A DNA stretch of 64,000 bases from Reticulitermes speratus (Eukaryota; Arthropoda; Insecta; Blattodea; Rhinotermitidae): positions 28,536,033-28,600,032 of the forward strand of contig JAJKFL010000014.1 in NCBI GenBank assembly GCA_021186555.1. The letters are read 5' to 3'. A program made the translations under genes and the position numbers. The first letter of the stretch is position 1. Each line of letters begins with the position of its first letter. The notes beneath the pieces were generated by a model. The model saw only the letters and a program-made list of their open reading frames with translations, had not been told where the DNA came from and did not search any database. Shown here piece by piece: positions 43,552 to 54,662 of the stretch.

Positions 43552-46500
43552 GTGAGTAGTTTTCTTAGCACGTGTACGAAATTTTGCTCATAGTAGGCCT
43601 ACCTCAACCGAAGAGAATATGGAAGACCCGAACGCACGTGGAGGATAGCTTTACAGAAATATGGTGTAAAGGGATGGACTAGGATAAAGTTATGTAGCTT
43701 GCATATTCAGTGAAACTGTGGTGCTGAAGTGTCCCTGATGGGCTAGAATGTGGTGTAGGTTTGTCTGTGGAAAACGTACGTAGAGATCTGAATTGTGAAG
43801 TTCTCCCCTTGAATTTTGATATTGCAGTAGTTAATTACCACGTTTGTCAAGAATGTTGGACGTGATTTTCATACAACTGATATGTCAAACGAGTTTGCGG
43901 TTTTTTTTGTAAGTGTGCCATTTACCGAAGCAGCCATTTGATAAGGTTTTATAAAGCTGGCGTTAGACGAAGTCTTTATGCCTTATTTGCACAAAGTGTG
44001 TAAAAAAACTCAATATTGAATTCGCGTGTGTGTTTGTCCGTCCGTATGTTTCGTCTTCGAAATCACTTTTTCTGTGTGTGTGTGTGTGGTGTGTGTGTGG
44101 TGTGTGTGTGTGTGTGTGTGGGTGGCCGGGACGGGAGGTATTGCAAGGTTTCGAGCGAATTTTATTCCTATACCCTGTATTCCCTAGGCCTTATTCTGAT
44201 CTCATACCTGGTACAGTTGGTTTTCATTAACTACAACTTTACATGGAACAAGGTGCTTGCTGGGAAGCCTGTACTTGCTCTGTTGGCCAATGACCTCCAC
44301 ATCCTTTGTAGAATCCAAATTGTCATAACCGTGTGCACAAGATTACGGAAATGGTTTCTATTATGAGCTAGTTGAGTTCAGCCCATCTCCTCGCATCCTG
44401 TTTCTTTAAAGTACATATTACTGTTGTCTTCCAACTTATGCATAATTCTCCCAAGTGTCTTGACTAATTTGTCCGACTGAATCGTTAGCATTTCTCATCT
44501 CTCATATTACCTGTTCCGCCTAAAGCATCCTCCCTTCTTTCCTCGTTATAATAGTGTTTGGGAAGGAGTACGAATCAAGATGTTCACTGTGTATTTTCTG
44601 ACTTGTTACATCCTATTTTACACCCAAAAGACTTATTTGATATTTGTTCCCGAACAATTTTATGTATGTCATTATGTTGGATGTGGCAGATAATATAATT
44701 ATTATTAATTGAACAGTAAGTTGAAATGCTCGCTCTTCTTGATGTTACGCAGCGTAGATTGGCAGTTAGTTACCGAAGTTTCGGGACAACCTATCGGTTC
44801 CATCTTCAAAGGTCAAGCAGTCCAAAAAGTGGCCTGCTTTACCCTTGAAATGGGACCGACAGGTTGTCCCGAAACATCAGTAACTACCAATCTACGCTGT
44901 GTAACATCCCAGGAGAGCGAAGATATAATTTACACATGTAATAGTGAGTTCGTAACACATATTGTCCAAATTTAATGCGCAACCGAATTTTGAAAGAATC
45001 AGTTTAATTGTAGGTGTTGTTTTTATATACGTACTGCGAACTGTGTACGCCTGTTAAAGCTTTAAAAATATTTCATTTAATATTTTACATGTCAGTTTGG
45101 TGCATCATCAGTAAAAATTGGTTTCGCATTATTCTAATAAGAAGTTGTGACGATTGTGTTTTTTTTTTTCGTTTTGTTGAAAGGCGTATTTGCAAAATTT
45201 CGATAAATTATTCCATTAATATTTAGTGAATTAAAGTGTTATTCACGGTTGAGTGGTCAATATTCCAACTCTTATTCGTGAGGTCCCAAATTTGATTCTT
45301 AACCCCGCATTCGACAACACATACTGAAGTTTTATCTTCTGTCCCATTTTGGGAATATTCACAAATAGCACTTTCATAACGGCCACGATTGCTTCTTTCC
45401 ATAACCTTCCAATTGATTTTTTATTCACGATGACCTTACCACTCAACGCTATAGACATAATACAGTTAGAAGCGTCGTCAAACTAACGAACTCATTTAAT
45501 GATAGGATGTGAATAAGGTCAGACCTGTTGATCATAAAAATTTATGTTTCGAAATGCAGAAGCAGTTGCTGGAAGGCAAGACGCTGAGACTCCTGTGGCC
45601 CAACAGAGTGCTGTACTACGACTACAGCGACGAGTTTCAGGATCAGCACAAGGACATCATCGAGAGGGCGATTTATGATTTGCAGCGGGAGACATGCGTG
45701 AGGTTCGTTCGCAGGACCACTGAGCCAACGTACATCCTGCTGCGAAACACAAATCACGGGTACGTATGAGAAAAGGGAGTTCTGAAAGAAAATAATATAC
45801 CTGTAACTCATAACGAGTAAAGGAAATTGTAAAGTTGCCGCCCCTGTGCTTGATTACGCGGCCCTGACATCGCTCGGCCAGGCCTGTCACCGCAGAGGTC
45901 CGAGTTCCATCCCAAGTCAGTCCATGTGGGATTTGTAGTGGACAAAGTAACACTGGGACGGATTTTCCACCAGTTCTCCACAAGCGTTTATTCATAACAT
46001 CGAAGCTACGTGCTCTTCGCAATTGACACCCTCTAATTAAGCAAAGTTAAACTTGCCCCTGTTCTTAATTAAACACAGGTAAAGTGAAGTTGTTTTTATT
46101 CTTAACTATGCAAGTCTCAGGTGCTGTTGCATCTGCCCTTAATTAATCACTAGGCCGTGAAGACGTGTGGGGAAGAGGAATGGATGTAGGTCTATAGCTC
46201 CATGCGTGCTTAAACTTGAATTAGAGGCTAGTAGAAATTGTGTCCACGCCCCGACCACTTTAGCCCCTGGAAAATTACAGCAGTACCCATAGTTAGGATG
46301 CTGGATGGGCCCCACAGCTGATCTGGAAGTTTTGGAGAAGAGAAACGTCTCTGCGCCTGCCTGGAATCGAGTCGATTTCCTGGTCTTCCAACCCGTAGCC
46401 TAGACTGACTGCGCAATCACGGCTCTTACAAATCGTGACTGTCATATTTCTCATAACAGTGCAGTGCACATGTACTCTATACGAAGGGATTTAAATCCTG

Positions 46501-49500
46501 TTATCGTACTTATATATGACGCACATAATCTCCAGCATGTTTGTCTGTAAATATACAGGATTTACATGCGTTAAAATGAAAATCTGTCTTGAATGGAAAA
46601 ATCCAGGTGCACCTGGCTTCCGCTGAAGTGCATTTCATTGTATTTACCTATGACTTCAAGAAGCTGTTTTGTTTATAATAAGAAATGCAAATATACTCAG
46701 TTTAAACACAACTTTATTCTACTGAAAAAAAACCAGCTACGTGTTTCGGCTAATGATGGTAGCCATCATCAGGTTGATCGCAAAAATATGAAAAGGAAAT
46801 ATTTGCAGCTGCGTCGGTGGTTAGAGATCTCTGACCACCGATGCAGCTGTAAATATTTCCTTTTCATATTTTTGCGATCAACCTGATGATGACTACCATC
46901 ATTAGCCGAAACATGTAGCTGGTTTTATCTGTAGAACAAAGTTGTGTTTAGACTGAGTATATCTGCATTTCTTGTTATATTGTAAACACAGTGGGGATGA
47001 ATCACCTTAAACGTTGCTGCTTATAGCCTAACAATAGATAGTAAATTTTTCAGTGGAATCTTACCAATGAAGGTGTTTTCTATTAGTGCGTGTCTGAGTG
47101 ACATCAAGGTCATCGAAGGTTCTCGACAACAGCTGGTAGCCGACAATAAGCAACTAACCTGCATTTAGTTGAGTCTTACGGAAATTTATATTTTAAGCGT
47201 TTGGGTAATATTGCAACAAATGAGTTTGGAAGGTAATTATAAATGTTGAATTTAGATGTGTAAGAGGAGGCCGTGGCTTATTTTAAGGTAATAGACCACC
47301 CAGCAATTCTTCTTGGCGGAGGCTGTGAGGGTCAGAATAGGTTACGTCTCTTCATGATTCTGTTTCCACAAATGAAGTTGTGAAAATGTAATCATTACAT
47401 TTGTAGTGCATCTGTCACTATCGTCTTTGGATTATTTCATATCTATGGTTATTTAAGATTCTTTTTGATTGAGTTAATTATTTCCTGATAAGACTCAGTC
47501 AACTACCTCTATAGCGACTGAGTTCGCCGACATTATTGCTGTTGGTCAGTTTCGTCTAAAACCCATAGAAAAGCTAAACTGTTTAAAGCCAAGCAGCAAA
47601 TATCTGTACCAGCTACTGTAACATTAAAATAAAGCTCTCTATTTTGCACGAACACCGTGCTTATATTTCGTACGATTGTCACAATAAACACAGTGTATCC
47701 TTTTTCAACGTGTACTGTTTGGTCTTTGCTTTGGTGACACAGCTTGTTCTCTGTGAGGGAGGAACTGAATTTTTGTATTGAAGTAAGAAGAACTTTAGTT
47801 TCAATTGGCCGTGCCATGGCTCAGGCGGTCAGTCACCGGCCTCTCATCGCGGAGGCCAAGGTTCTTTCCCACGTCAGTCCATGTGAGATTTGTGGTGGAC
47901 AAAGTAACACTGGGACAGGTTTTTCTCCAAGTACTTCGGTCTTCCCCTGTTAGAATCATTCCACCTGTACTCCACACTGTCTTCATCTACATGTTGCTCT
48001 TACCAGAAGGACAAACGGGCAAACCCTGGGAAACTTCCAAAAAGCAGTGCTCTTCCAGACATGGGCGATCATTGGATAGAAAAGTACTTTCACTGTTTTC
48101 AGTTTCCATATGGTTGACAGCAAACCTTGCACTTTCACAGCTGTGCTTCACAGGTGGGCTACCATCCCACTGGCAACGGGATAGACCTTTACCTCAGCTC
48201 TCCTGGTTGCCTGCGGACGGGGACAATACAGCACGAGTTACTGCATGCTCTGGGTTTCTGGCACGAGCACACGCGGCCTGACCGTGACGCATTCATCAGC
48301 ATCTTCTGGGACAACATCGTACCTGGTGAGCCTTGTCATTGCTTCGGACAGCAGTGAGCAAAGCAGGGCCCACAGACCTTTGTTAATTATAATCTTGCGC
48401 ATATGTAATTGCTTCCATACAGCAGAGCATTTATTGAAAACAAAACTGACAGCCATTCAGCTAACCAAGGAAATCTTCCCGTGCGGAATATGAAAGTCCT
48501 TAACTGTGATCATATCAGCCCACAATCGAACCTTAGATTTTCATGAAATTTGATATTTTAGTGTGTTTTGTAAATCTGTTGAGAAAAGTTCAAGTTATAT
48601 TAAAATCTGGCAGGAATAGCGGATACTTTACATGAAGACCTACTTACATTTACTTATGTCGCTGATTTATCCTTAGAATGAGAAATGTTTCAGACAAAAG
48701 TTGTAGAGAAATCAAAACACACATTTTATGTTCAATAACTTTTTACGAAAATCGTGCCGTTTATGAGATAACGTGGAAAAATATGGTAGAGCCGGACAGG
48801 CCACAGATGACAATCCAGCGCATGCGCTTTGCATGCTGGATAACTAAGGCTCCAGACACACAATTAGAATATGTAATACTTATTACTTTCCGACGGCAAC
48901 AGTGGTTACGCGAACGCTCCATTGCCTTATATGTACATTGCCTGTCTTGTTTCAGGCAGCCTTAAAGAATCCAACTTCGGAGAGTTAAAATTAAATAGGA
49001 TGTGTGAGGAAGTGGTCTCGGTTAAATGGGCTCAGAATAACTTTTGGATATGGTAGTAAAATGTCGGGTTTCTTCAGTGTAACTCTATCATATTTTGTAT
49101 TCATAAGTAATAATTTTTGTATTTAGTAATATTTTCCTTTAGTTTGGAATCATTTACTTTATGGAGTTTTTTCATCGTCTAATGTTAAAAAACGTGCTAA
49201 AAATTAAGTCTGACACATGGTCAGTTGGGCACCATAGGCAAAGTTATTGTAAACCTTCCTTCAAAGTTCTTTTACAAATTTCTTTCTGAAGCAGACACTG
49301 ATTCAAATCTGGAAGTTTACACAATCAAATTGCCACCAGAATTAGGGGCTGCCGATGTCCGTTTCTGGATCCAAGAAGTGCGTATTAATACAAGGGCCCA
49401 TATGCTTAGAATAGCCTTACCTATCGGGCCAAACCGTGTAGGTGTTCCGCCGTCACTTTTTGCCAGAGGACTGGGATCAATTCTGTCACCAAAATGTTGT

Positions 49501-50290
49501 TTTTAATTTAAAGCACTGGACGGTAGACAAAGCCCATAAAGTAAATGATTCCACAGGCGATGTAACATCGTCAGCAACCTACGGAGTTGTTTTCCTTTTG
49601 TGCTCAGGACGTGAGTTGAACTTCCGCGCTCGCACCCGTTACGAACCCCACGAATGGCTGCCGTATGACTACAACAGCGTCATGCACTACCGAGCCATAG
49701 CTTTCTCTAAAGACCATCTCAGCGTAACCATTGTGCCCAAGGATCGAAGAGCTTTCTTCTCTATTGGCCAACGTGTGCGGTATAGTCCGATGGACCTGGC
49801 CAAGCTGAACGTCCTGTATAACTGCAACTCCAGCTACTTCAAAGGCGATGACGTACACTCGCCACTATCAGAGGCTGGAAAGGACGTTGCCTCTGAACAA
49901 GATTTGGTTTCTGAATCTGTAATGGAAAAAGGTACGTTGTCTGCGAAGTTTGAAAAAGATTTATTGTCTAAGTCTGGAATAGAAAACGACACTTTCCCGC
50001 CGGAATCTGGGAAAGATAGTTCATCTGGAGATTTAATTGTTAAGTCTCAACTGGAAAAGAAGACTTCGCCGCCAGAATCTGAGGAGGACATTTCCTCTGA
50101 AGATTTATTTTCTAAGCCTGGACTAGAAAAGAAGACTTCGCCGCTAGAATCTGAAGAGGACATTTCCTCTGCAGATTCGCTGTCCAAACCTAAAGTAACA
50201 AGAGATATTTCTGTATCGGAGTTTGAAGACTACCTAGCGTCAGAAGAAAATTTATTTTCTACTTCTGGAAGAGGTCACTTCATCCAATGA
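43264..50290 (+). CDS. Astacin-family zinc metalloendopeptidase (secreted)
   Basis: Spliced CDS: 43264-43551, 45560-45759, 48141-48325, 49608-50290. All junctions are GT-AG and phases fit, giving 451 residues. Residues 1-18 are a signal peptide and up to about 105 a propeptide with YFEGDI, the FxGD motif whose aspartate blocks the zinc in astacin zymogens. The catalytic domain runs from about 107 to 290. H194, E195, H198 and H204 lie in [19 protein letters not shown], and the Met-turn SVMHY gives M250 and Y252. Cysteines 142, 164, 186 and the LYNC one fit the two astacin disulfides. The last 150 residues are an acidic repeat tail with no EGF or CUB domain. Probably an extracellular or gut/cuticle protease; substrate unknown. 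The coding frame is intact. Confidence 0.93.
44073..44122. repeat. Microsatellite (TG)n
   Basis: TG dinucleotides with two GG interruptions, in astacin intron 1. Confidence 0.9.
44730..44920. mobile_element. Hairpin MITE, family H, copy 2
   Basis: 191 bp. Left arm GATGTTACGCAGCGTAGATT and right arm AATCTACGCTGTGTAACATC are inverted, and the arms go on for about 65 bp with few mismatches (TTTCGGGACAACCT against AGGTTGTCCCGAAAC). The ends match the family member at 17941-18064. Astacin intron 1. Confidence 0.8.
45560..45759 (+). CDS. Astacin exon 2 (start of catalytic domain)
   Basis: Acceptor AAATGCAG. Encodes [11 protein letters not shown], the typical mature N-terminal strand region of astacins, then [17 protein letters not shown] with the first disulfide cysteine. 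The donor is GTACGT and the exon ends with two bases of G163. Confidence 0.92.
45858..45990 (+). mobile_element. SINE-A copy, diverged
   Basis: Has the SINE-A hallmark CAGTCCATGTGGGATTTGTA and AACACTGGGACGGATTTTCC after a decayed tRNA-like head. Astacin intron 2. Confidence 0.7.
46225..46435 (-). mobile_element. SINE-B copy, minus strand
   Basis: The + strand shows the complement of the SINE-B body (GGATGCTGGATGGGCCCCAC) and of its tRNA-like head (GAATCGAGTCGATTTCC, CAACCCGTAGCC). Astacin intron 2. Confidence 0.6.
46671..46987. mobile_element. Foldback MITE, near-complete 317-bp palindrome
   Basis: The centre is AGAGATCTCT at 46823-46832. Both arms of about 155 bp pair almost throughout (for example GGTTGATCGCAAAAATATGA against its complement at 46871). 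The outer ends are GTTTATAATA and TATTGTAAAC. Noncoding. Astacin intron 2. Confidence 0.82.
47807..47995 (+). mobile_element. SINE-A copy
   Basis: Head GCCGTGCCATGGCTCAGGCGG (20 of these bases match the copy at 55277), B-box-like GGTTCTTTCCC, then CAGTCCATGTGAGATTTGTG and AACACTGGGACAGG. Astacin intron 2. Confidence 0.78.
48141..48325 (+). CDS. Astacin exon 3 (zinc-binding helix)
   Basis: The acceptor is the CACAG at 48136-48140, not the CACAG at 48149-48153; only the first keeps the frame. Encodes [23 protein letters not shown] and [19 protein letters not shown] with the three zinc histidines and catalytic glutamate. The donor is GTGAGC. Confidence 0.93.
48326..49607 (+). other. Astacin intron 3
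   Basis: GT-AG intron of 1.28 kb. 48540-48919 is a partial, inverted relative of the MITE at 39233 (shared AGAATGAGAAATGTTTCAGA and the GCGAACGC end). The 93-codon frame at 49225-49506 was not recognised. Confidence 0.6.
48540..48919. mobile_element. Partial MITE related to 39233-39712
   Basis: Same body sequence as the MITE at 39233 in inverse orientation, ending TTACGCGAACGCTCC. The other terminus with the GACGGAC run is missing. Confidence 0.6.
49608..50290 (+). CDS. Astacin exon 4 (Met-turn and acidic tail)
   Basis: Acceptor TGCTCAG. Encodes [30 protein letters not shown] (Met-turn), [16 protein letters not shown] and VLYNC, ending the catalytic domain. Then comes a tail with about five copies of a 22-26-residue Ser/Glu/Lys unit of the type [20 protein letters not shown]. 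It ends at TGA 50288-50290. The best-matching units are at about 50050-50200. Confidence 0.92.
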
Positions 50291-50330
50291 CGAATTATTT
50301 TCTAAACCTTGAATATAAGAATAAGTGTCA
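50059..50330 (+). repeat. Repeats coding for the astacin tail, running past the stop
   Basis: Near-identical units of about 78 bp at roughly 50050-50120 and 50128-50200 share AAGAAGACTTCGCCG and GAGGACATTTCCTCTG. Related but diverged sequence continues past the TGA: TTATTTTCTAAACCTTGAAT near 50295 and CAACTCCTGAGCCTGAAGAA near 50328 are unit-like, but in another frame. Confidence 0.7.
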
Positions 50331-51051
50331 ACTCCTGAGCCTGAAGAAAGCCTGTGAGATTTGAGGTTCTCATGGCGGTGACTATGAAGATAGTTATCTT
50401 CTGGTATGTGACGCCGTCTATTCTGGATAGTGTGCTGATATATAATCCCTCTGATAATGGAGCACATATGCTTTTGAAACTTTGATATATACCCACAACA
50501 CTACACAGCGCCATATCCCAGAATACTGTTACATTCTCGAAGGAGACTTAATTTCTTCGTATGAAAAGAAGGAGATACTTTTCACGTCTGGATGAACATC
50601 TTTCGAAAAGACTGGAATGAAAAGTCTTCAGTACAATCAATTTTTCTCATTCATCACAATTGGCGAGAACAATGCCATATGCTTCTCAAAGACTGAAAGA
50701 AATGGTACGTTATATTCTTTGCAGTTGCCAGATTGTTTTACTTATTATTATTATTATTATTATTATTATTGTGTTTAACATTCAATTATCGGCACTATCC
50801 GCGAAAGACAATTATTGAATGAAATAAAAAAATTATATTCCGTCATTAATCTTAATAATAACCTACCATCAACTCCTATGTCTTCTAAGAGAACTATTTT
50901 CTTCAGATATTACGACTAAACTTCTATACCAATTCCCCATATTTCCCATATATGCTACATATTTTTCACACGTTTTCACGCATTACGCGGCCTAATTCAA
51001 GCTCTGTTCTCCAAGTACTATATCCAGCGTTCCTTTCAATTCCTACTGCTA
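50291..51051. other. Astacin 3' flank
   Basis: AATAAA at 50823-50828 is the likeliest poly(A) signal for the astacin gene, about 535 bp after the stop. It includes a family-M copy (50340-50530) and a TTA-repeat at 50742-50770. Confidence 0.5.
50340..50530 (+). repeat. Dispersed repeat family M, copy
   Basis: Starts GTGAGATTTGAGGTTCTCAT and ends CATATCCCAGAATACTGTTA, the same layout as 660-985. It would lie in the astacin 3' UTR. Confidence 0.55.
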
Positions 51052-51345
51052 TTAGCTCCGGGATATCTCAGTTAGAAGGCCTGTGGTGACTTACGGTGCG
51101 GGCTGGATAATCAGGGAATTGTGGTTCGATTTTCGGCAGGGCTAAGAGATATTTTCGTCTCCAAAACTTCCAGACCGGCTGACAGCCTCTTACTCAATGT
51201 GTACCACAGACTCTTTCCCCGGGTAAAGCGGCAGGAACATAAAGCTGACCACCCGCTTCCATCTAGTGCCGAGGTTAAAAATGAGTGGAGCTATACCTCA
51301 ATTCCCCCATTTACCTCCATGACCTGTACAAAGACAACGCCTTGT
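51052..51345 (+). mobile_element. SINE-B copy, near full length
   Basis: Head with GATATCTCAGTTAG and GTGGTTCGATTTTCGG. The body includes TCTTTCCCCGGGTAAAGCGG and CATCTAGTGCCGAGGTTAAA; the tail is ATTTACCTCCATG. Confidence 0.78.
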
Positions 51346-52456
51346 TCTGTACATTTATAGTTGCATTTTACGTTTGGCAACATGTATTAATGCGTATTAT
51401 TTATATGGTATTTCCTTCTCTTTCTATATATGTTACATATATTTATATATCTTTACCAATATAGTGTACGTTTTACCGGAAACTTTACATAAAACACAGA
51501 AATAAATTATACGTAATATGTTACTACAATAAATGAATAACGGAAGTTGAAATAAGTGCAAACTATTTATTTGTCGTTTTAGACATATTAAGATATTTTT
51601 GTGAAGAACGTAAATGAGGTCAGATTTTCCTTTGGCTATGTCACGCCTAAGTACCTTATTTTTGGAAAAATAAAATACTGTTTCGAACGGAGTGCCATAA
51701 ATTAAGTACGACCTATAAAATACAGAAAGTAAGTTCATAGGTCTGGTCAATTTTTCACTGAGTTTCATGTACGGTTTTCTTCTAACATCTACGAGTTTCG
51801 CTTCTTTCATTCCAAAGACCAGTGTAGTACGGCACCGCGTCACAACGTTCCGCGCATGCGCCCTCCATCTCAGTGCAGTGCAACGAATTCGCCTGCACAA
51901 TCAGGCAAACAGGACGATCGAGGATGCAGGCTAAGATTCCAAATCGGTGGAATTTCCTTTGCAAGTACCGCACGAGTTAGGGGCAAACTGTACCTCGTAC
52001 GTTACTGCTGACCCCACATTCGTGTGGTGTGAATTTTTACCACAAAGGAGGCTGTGACGACTGGCGTCCAGTCATAGAAAGATAACTGAATTGTGTCCAA
52101 CACTGTCAATTCTCACAGAACATTTATTTATTTATTTATATTTCCTTCATTCATTCCCCTGTGTTTTTATGTAAATTAATAAACCTCTAATCCAATTTTC
52201 ACAACTGTTTTATTAATGAGTACAAAATACAGTCATCTTTCTTAAGTGATATGAAGCCCTTGACATATCTGCAAATATTACCAGGGGAGTGATCAGTGTT
52301 GTCCATAAATGCTTAAACTTTGAGATCTGGCACAGTAGGCCTAACGTATATAATAAAGAAGTGTTTGATTGAAACAGTTTGCTACGATGTAATGGCTCAA
52401 ACTGCAAACGAACTTTCGTACTAAATACAGGTTCTCTGATGTTACAGACACATTTT
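51346..52456. other. Intergenic stretch, no gene recognised
   Basis: A minus-strand 155-codon frame at 51433-51900 has no recognised motif. CpGs cluster around 51830-51990. Nothing else seen. Confidence 0.35.
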
Positions 52457-52936
52457 AAAGTCTACACCGTCATCAGGTTTCAGCTCAAATTTTTTCGTTG
52501 CTGTCTTCGTCGCTTGCGTCAGTTGGGAGATTTCGTTCATCTAGGACAGTTTGATTATTGGGGTCCATTTCTGCTTCTTGGCTCAGTTTGATGATTTGGG
52601 CCCGTTGAGTCTTTTGCAGGAGTTGTCTGACGCATTGGTTTTATCAGTTAAGTCTCTTGGGTTGTTTTGTTCATTTTTACTGATTGTGTCAGTCAAATCC
52701 TTTTTGATTGATTGTGTCAGTCAGGTCAGTTTTTCAGAATAATTAGTTACTTCGGTTATGGCAATCTGTTCGATTGTATCTTTTGTGTGGTCTGGGTCGG
52801 TTTGCTCCACAGCATTGTTTATACTTTTTATATCTGAACCGTTCCTGCTATATATTGAGGTGTTAGGGAGTGGGTGGGGGAACAGGTGGGGGAACGGGTG
52901 GGGGAACAGTTGGGGGAACCTCCCTATTACTGACAC
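52457..52936 (-). pseudogene. Broken minus-strand reading frame of unknown origin
   Basis: A single minus-strand frame runs from 52936 to about 52457 with three internal stops, and otherwise reads like a polar protein (DLTDTISKNEQNNPRDLTDK, DEISQLTQ-like, KFELKPDDGVDFKM). It starts in the 12-bp minisatellite. The family is not recognised; it may be the tail of a retroelement protein. Confidence 0.35.
52873..52920. repeat. 12-bp G-rich minisatellite, 4 units
   Basis: Four units of GGTGGGGGAACA type in exact register. Twelve bases means any frame through them repeats every four residues (WGN-type on the plus strand, a proline-phenylalanine type on the minus). G runs could form a quadruplex. 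Confidence 0.85.
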
Positions 52937-53407
52937 GATGACGTGGTTTGAGGAACTTCTGCGCCTCTTTGGTCAGAGCACGTATCAAAGAGGCAAGGAC
53001 AAAGGCGCTCAGATTAAATATTCTGTCAGTAACTCAACCTCTACGTCACTGAATGCTTGTGTGTTGGTGAATAATGAATTGGGAAAGGCAGCCGAAGGAA
53101 AGAGTCATGGAGTGTTTGAAGGTAGATACTATCCACCCGTTTGTCTAAGAGGAAGACCATGAAAATACTAGGGCAGGTTAGTCGGTGCCCTGGACAAGAC
53201 TAGAAACAGCCATTTTCGGAACGTAAGTCAAAAACGGTACCGCTTGAGTCGCCATGGTCGATTATATCGTAAAATGAAGCTTAAATTAAGTGCTTCAAAA
53301 TGTTGTGTATTATTCTGTCTTACATATTTCTTTGTTCGGTGCAGAAACCTTCAGAACTCTGCCAAACAGCTTTTTACACATGGAAGCATCTCATACCAGG
53401 AATTGTT

Positions 53408-53449
<42 letters not shown>
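53408..53449. repeat. Microsatellite (CA)n-(TA)n
   Basis: CA dinucleotides followed by a long TA run. Confidence 0.92.
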
Positions 53450-53451
<2 letters not shown>

Positions 53452-53737
53452 AACAATTCCTGTTGTATGTATTGTATGTATGTATGTATGTGTATTTTAG
53501 AACTATTGTTAAAAAATCATACCTCTAGAATCATCACATTTGTAGCGACGTAAATGCAACTAATTCTAGACGGCCGATTAAAGGAACTCCCTCTGCTGTA
53601 GACGAAATACCACTACTGGTTTTGAATGTTTAGTTATCATATCGGCATGTAACAAGATCGGAAGTCGTGTAGTTCATAATACAGCACATAAAATTCCCAA
53701 CGTCTTTCTTTGCAGTTCAGTAAGCGAAAGGTTTATG

Positions 53738-54032
53738 CGGGCTGGAAGAGCGTAGTCGGTATAGCGACTCGCTACGAGCTGGAGGGTCCGGGGATCGAAT
53801 TCCGGTGAGGGCGAGATTTCCCGCACCCGTCCAGACAGGCCCTGGGGCGCATCCATCCTCCTGTGCAATAGGTATTGGATCTCTTTCCCGGGGGCAAAGC
53901 GGCCGGGGCGTGGCGTTAACCACCCACCCCCATCTAGTGCCGAGGTTAAAGAAAGAATAAAGCTATACCGCTACTCCCTCTCTGGGCCTTCGTGGTCTGT
54001 CATAGGGTAAAATTTACCTTTACTTTTAAGGT
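53738..54032 (+). mobile_element. SINE-B copy, best preserved
   Basis: Head GAGCGTAGTCGGTATAGCG (A box) and GGGATCGAATTCC (B box), body TCTTTCCCGGGGGCAAAGCG and CATCTAGTGCCGAGGTTAAA, tail AATTTACCTTTAC. About 295 bp; useful as reference for the other copies. Confidence 0.85.
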
Positions 54033-54154
54033 TTATGTGATACATTTGTGATCAATCACTGTGGCTAAAACTTAAACTGCATGCCGTAGCTGACGTTATG
54101 TTTAGGTTTCTCATACACAACTTTAGAAAATGTTTATTATCCGCATACGTCATG

Positions 54155-54295
54155 CGTTCGGAAGCTCAGTTTCAATCCCATGGCAGTCCGTGTGGATTGG
54201 TGTTGGATAACAGCCGTGGGACATGTTTGTTTTCTGGTGCTACCTATTTTCCCCTGTCGCTTATCATTCCACTATTGCTCCACATTTTTTTCGTA
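54155..54295 (+). mobile_element. SINE-A fragment
   Basis: Has TTCAATCCCATGGCAGTCCG and TGTTTTCTGGTGCTACCTAT in SINE-A order. It is directly followed by a SINE-B segment. Confidence 0.55.
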
Positions 54296-54296
54296 T

Positions 54297-54560
54297 AGAG
54301 ACTCGCTACAGGCTGGACGGGTTCCGATTTCGAACACCGGTGGGGACAACAGATATTCCCGTCTCCACACACCCCTGTAACGGCCGTAGGGCCCACTCTG
54401 CTTCCTGCACAATGGGTACAGAGCCCTTTCCTTGGGGTAAAACAACCGAAGCATAGTGCTGACCACCCACCCCGATCTAGCACCGAGGACCAGCCTAGGT
54501 AGAGCTTAAAATCTACTCCCCTGTCTGCCTTCATGGCACTTTGTAGGGAGAAGTAATGCT
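54297..54560 (+). mobile_element. SINE-B copy lacking its first box
   Basis: Starts within the head at AGAGACTCGCTACAGGCTGG and has GATTTCGAACACCGG, the body ACCCCGATCTAGCACCGAG, and the tail. It abuts the SINE-A fragment, forming a composite. Confidence 0.7.
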
Positions 54561-54662
54561 CCACATTCGTTCATTTATCATCCGGAGGATGAACAATGAG
54601 CAGGACTTTCAATGAGATCTATGCTCACGCGATCACGGGAATAAAACAGAATATACGTTTGG

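Larger units (their letters stand above)
43552..45559 (+). other. Astacin intron 1
   Basis: GT-AG intron of 2 kb. It contains a (TG)n run at 44073-44122 and hairpin MITE H copy 2 at 44730-44920. The remainder is unrecognised. Confidence 0.6.

Noticed and set aside
48154-48325. Alternative astacin exon 3 start after the CACAG at 48149-48153
   Set aside because: It breaks the frame and loses the conserved cysteine; the CACAG at 48136-48140 keeps both.
49225-49506. 93-codon frame in astacin intron 3 as an extra exon
   Set aside because: The astacin domain is continuous across exons 3 and 4 without it, and it matches no astacin segment.
52758-53162. 134-codon plus-strand frame as a real gene
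   Set aside because: Not recognised; it is partly made by the minisatellite and overlaps an antisense degenerate frame. Kept only as a low-interest observation.
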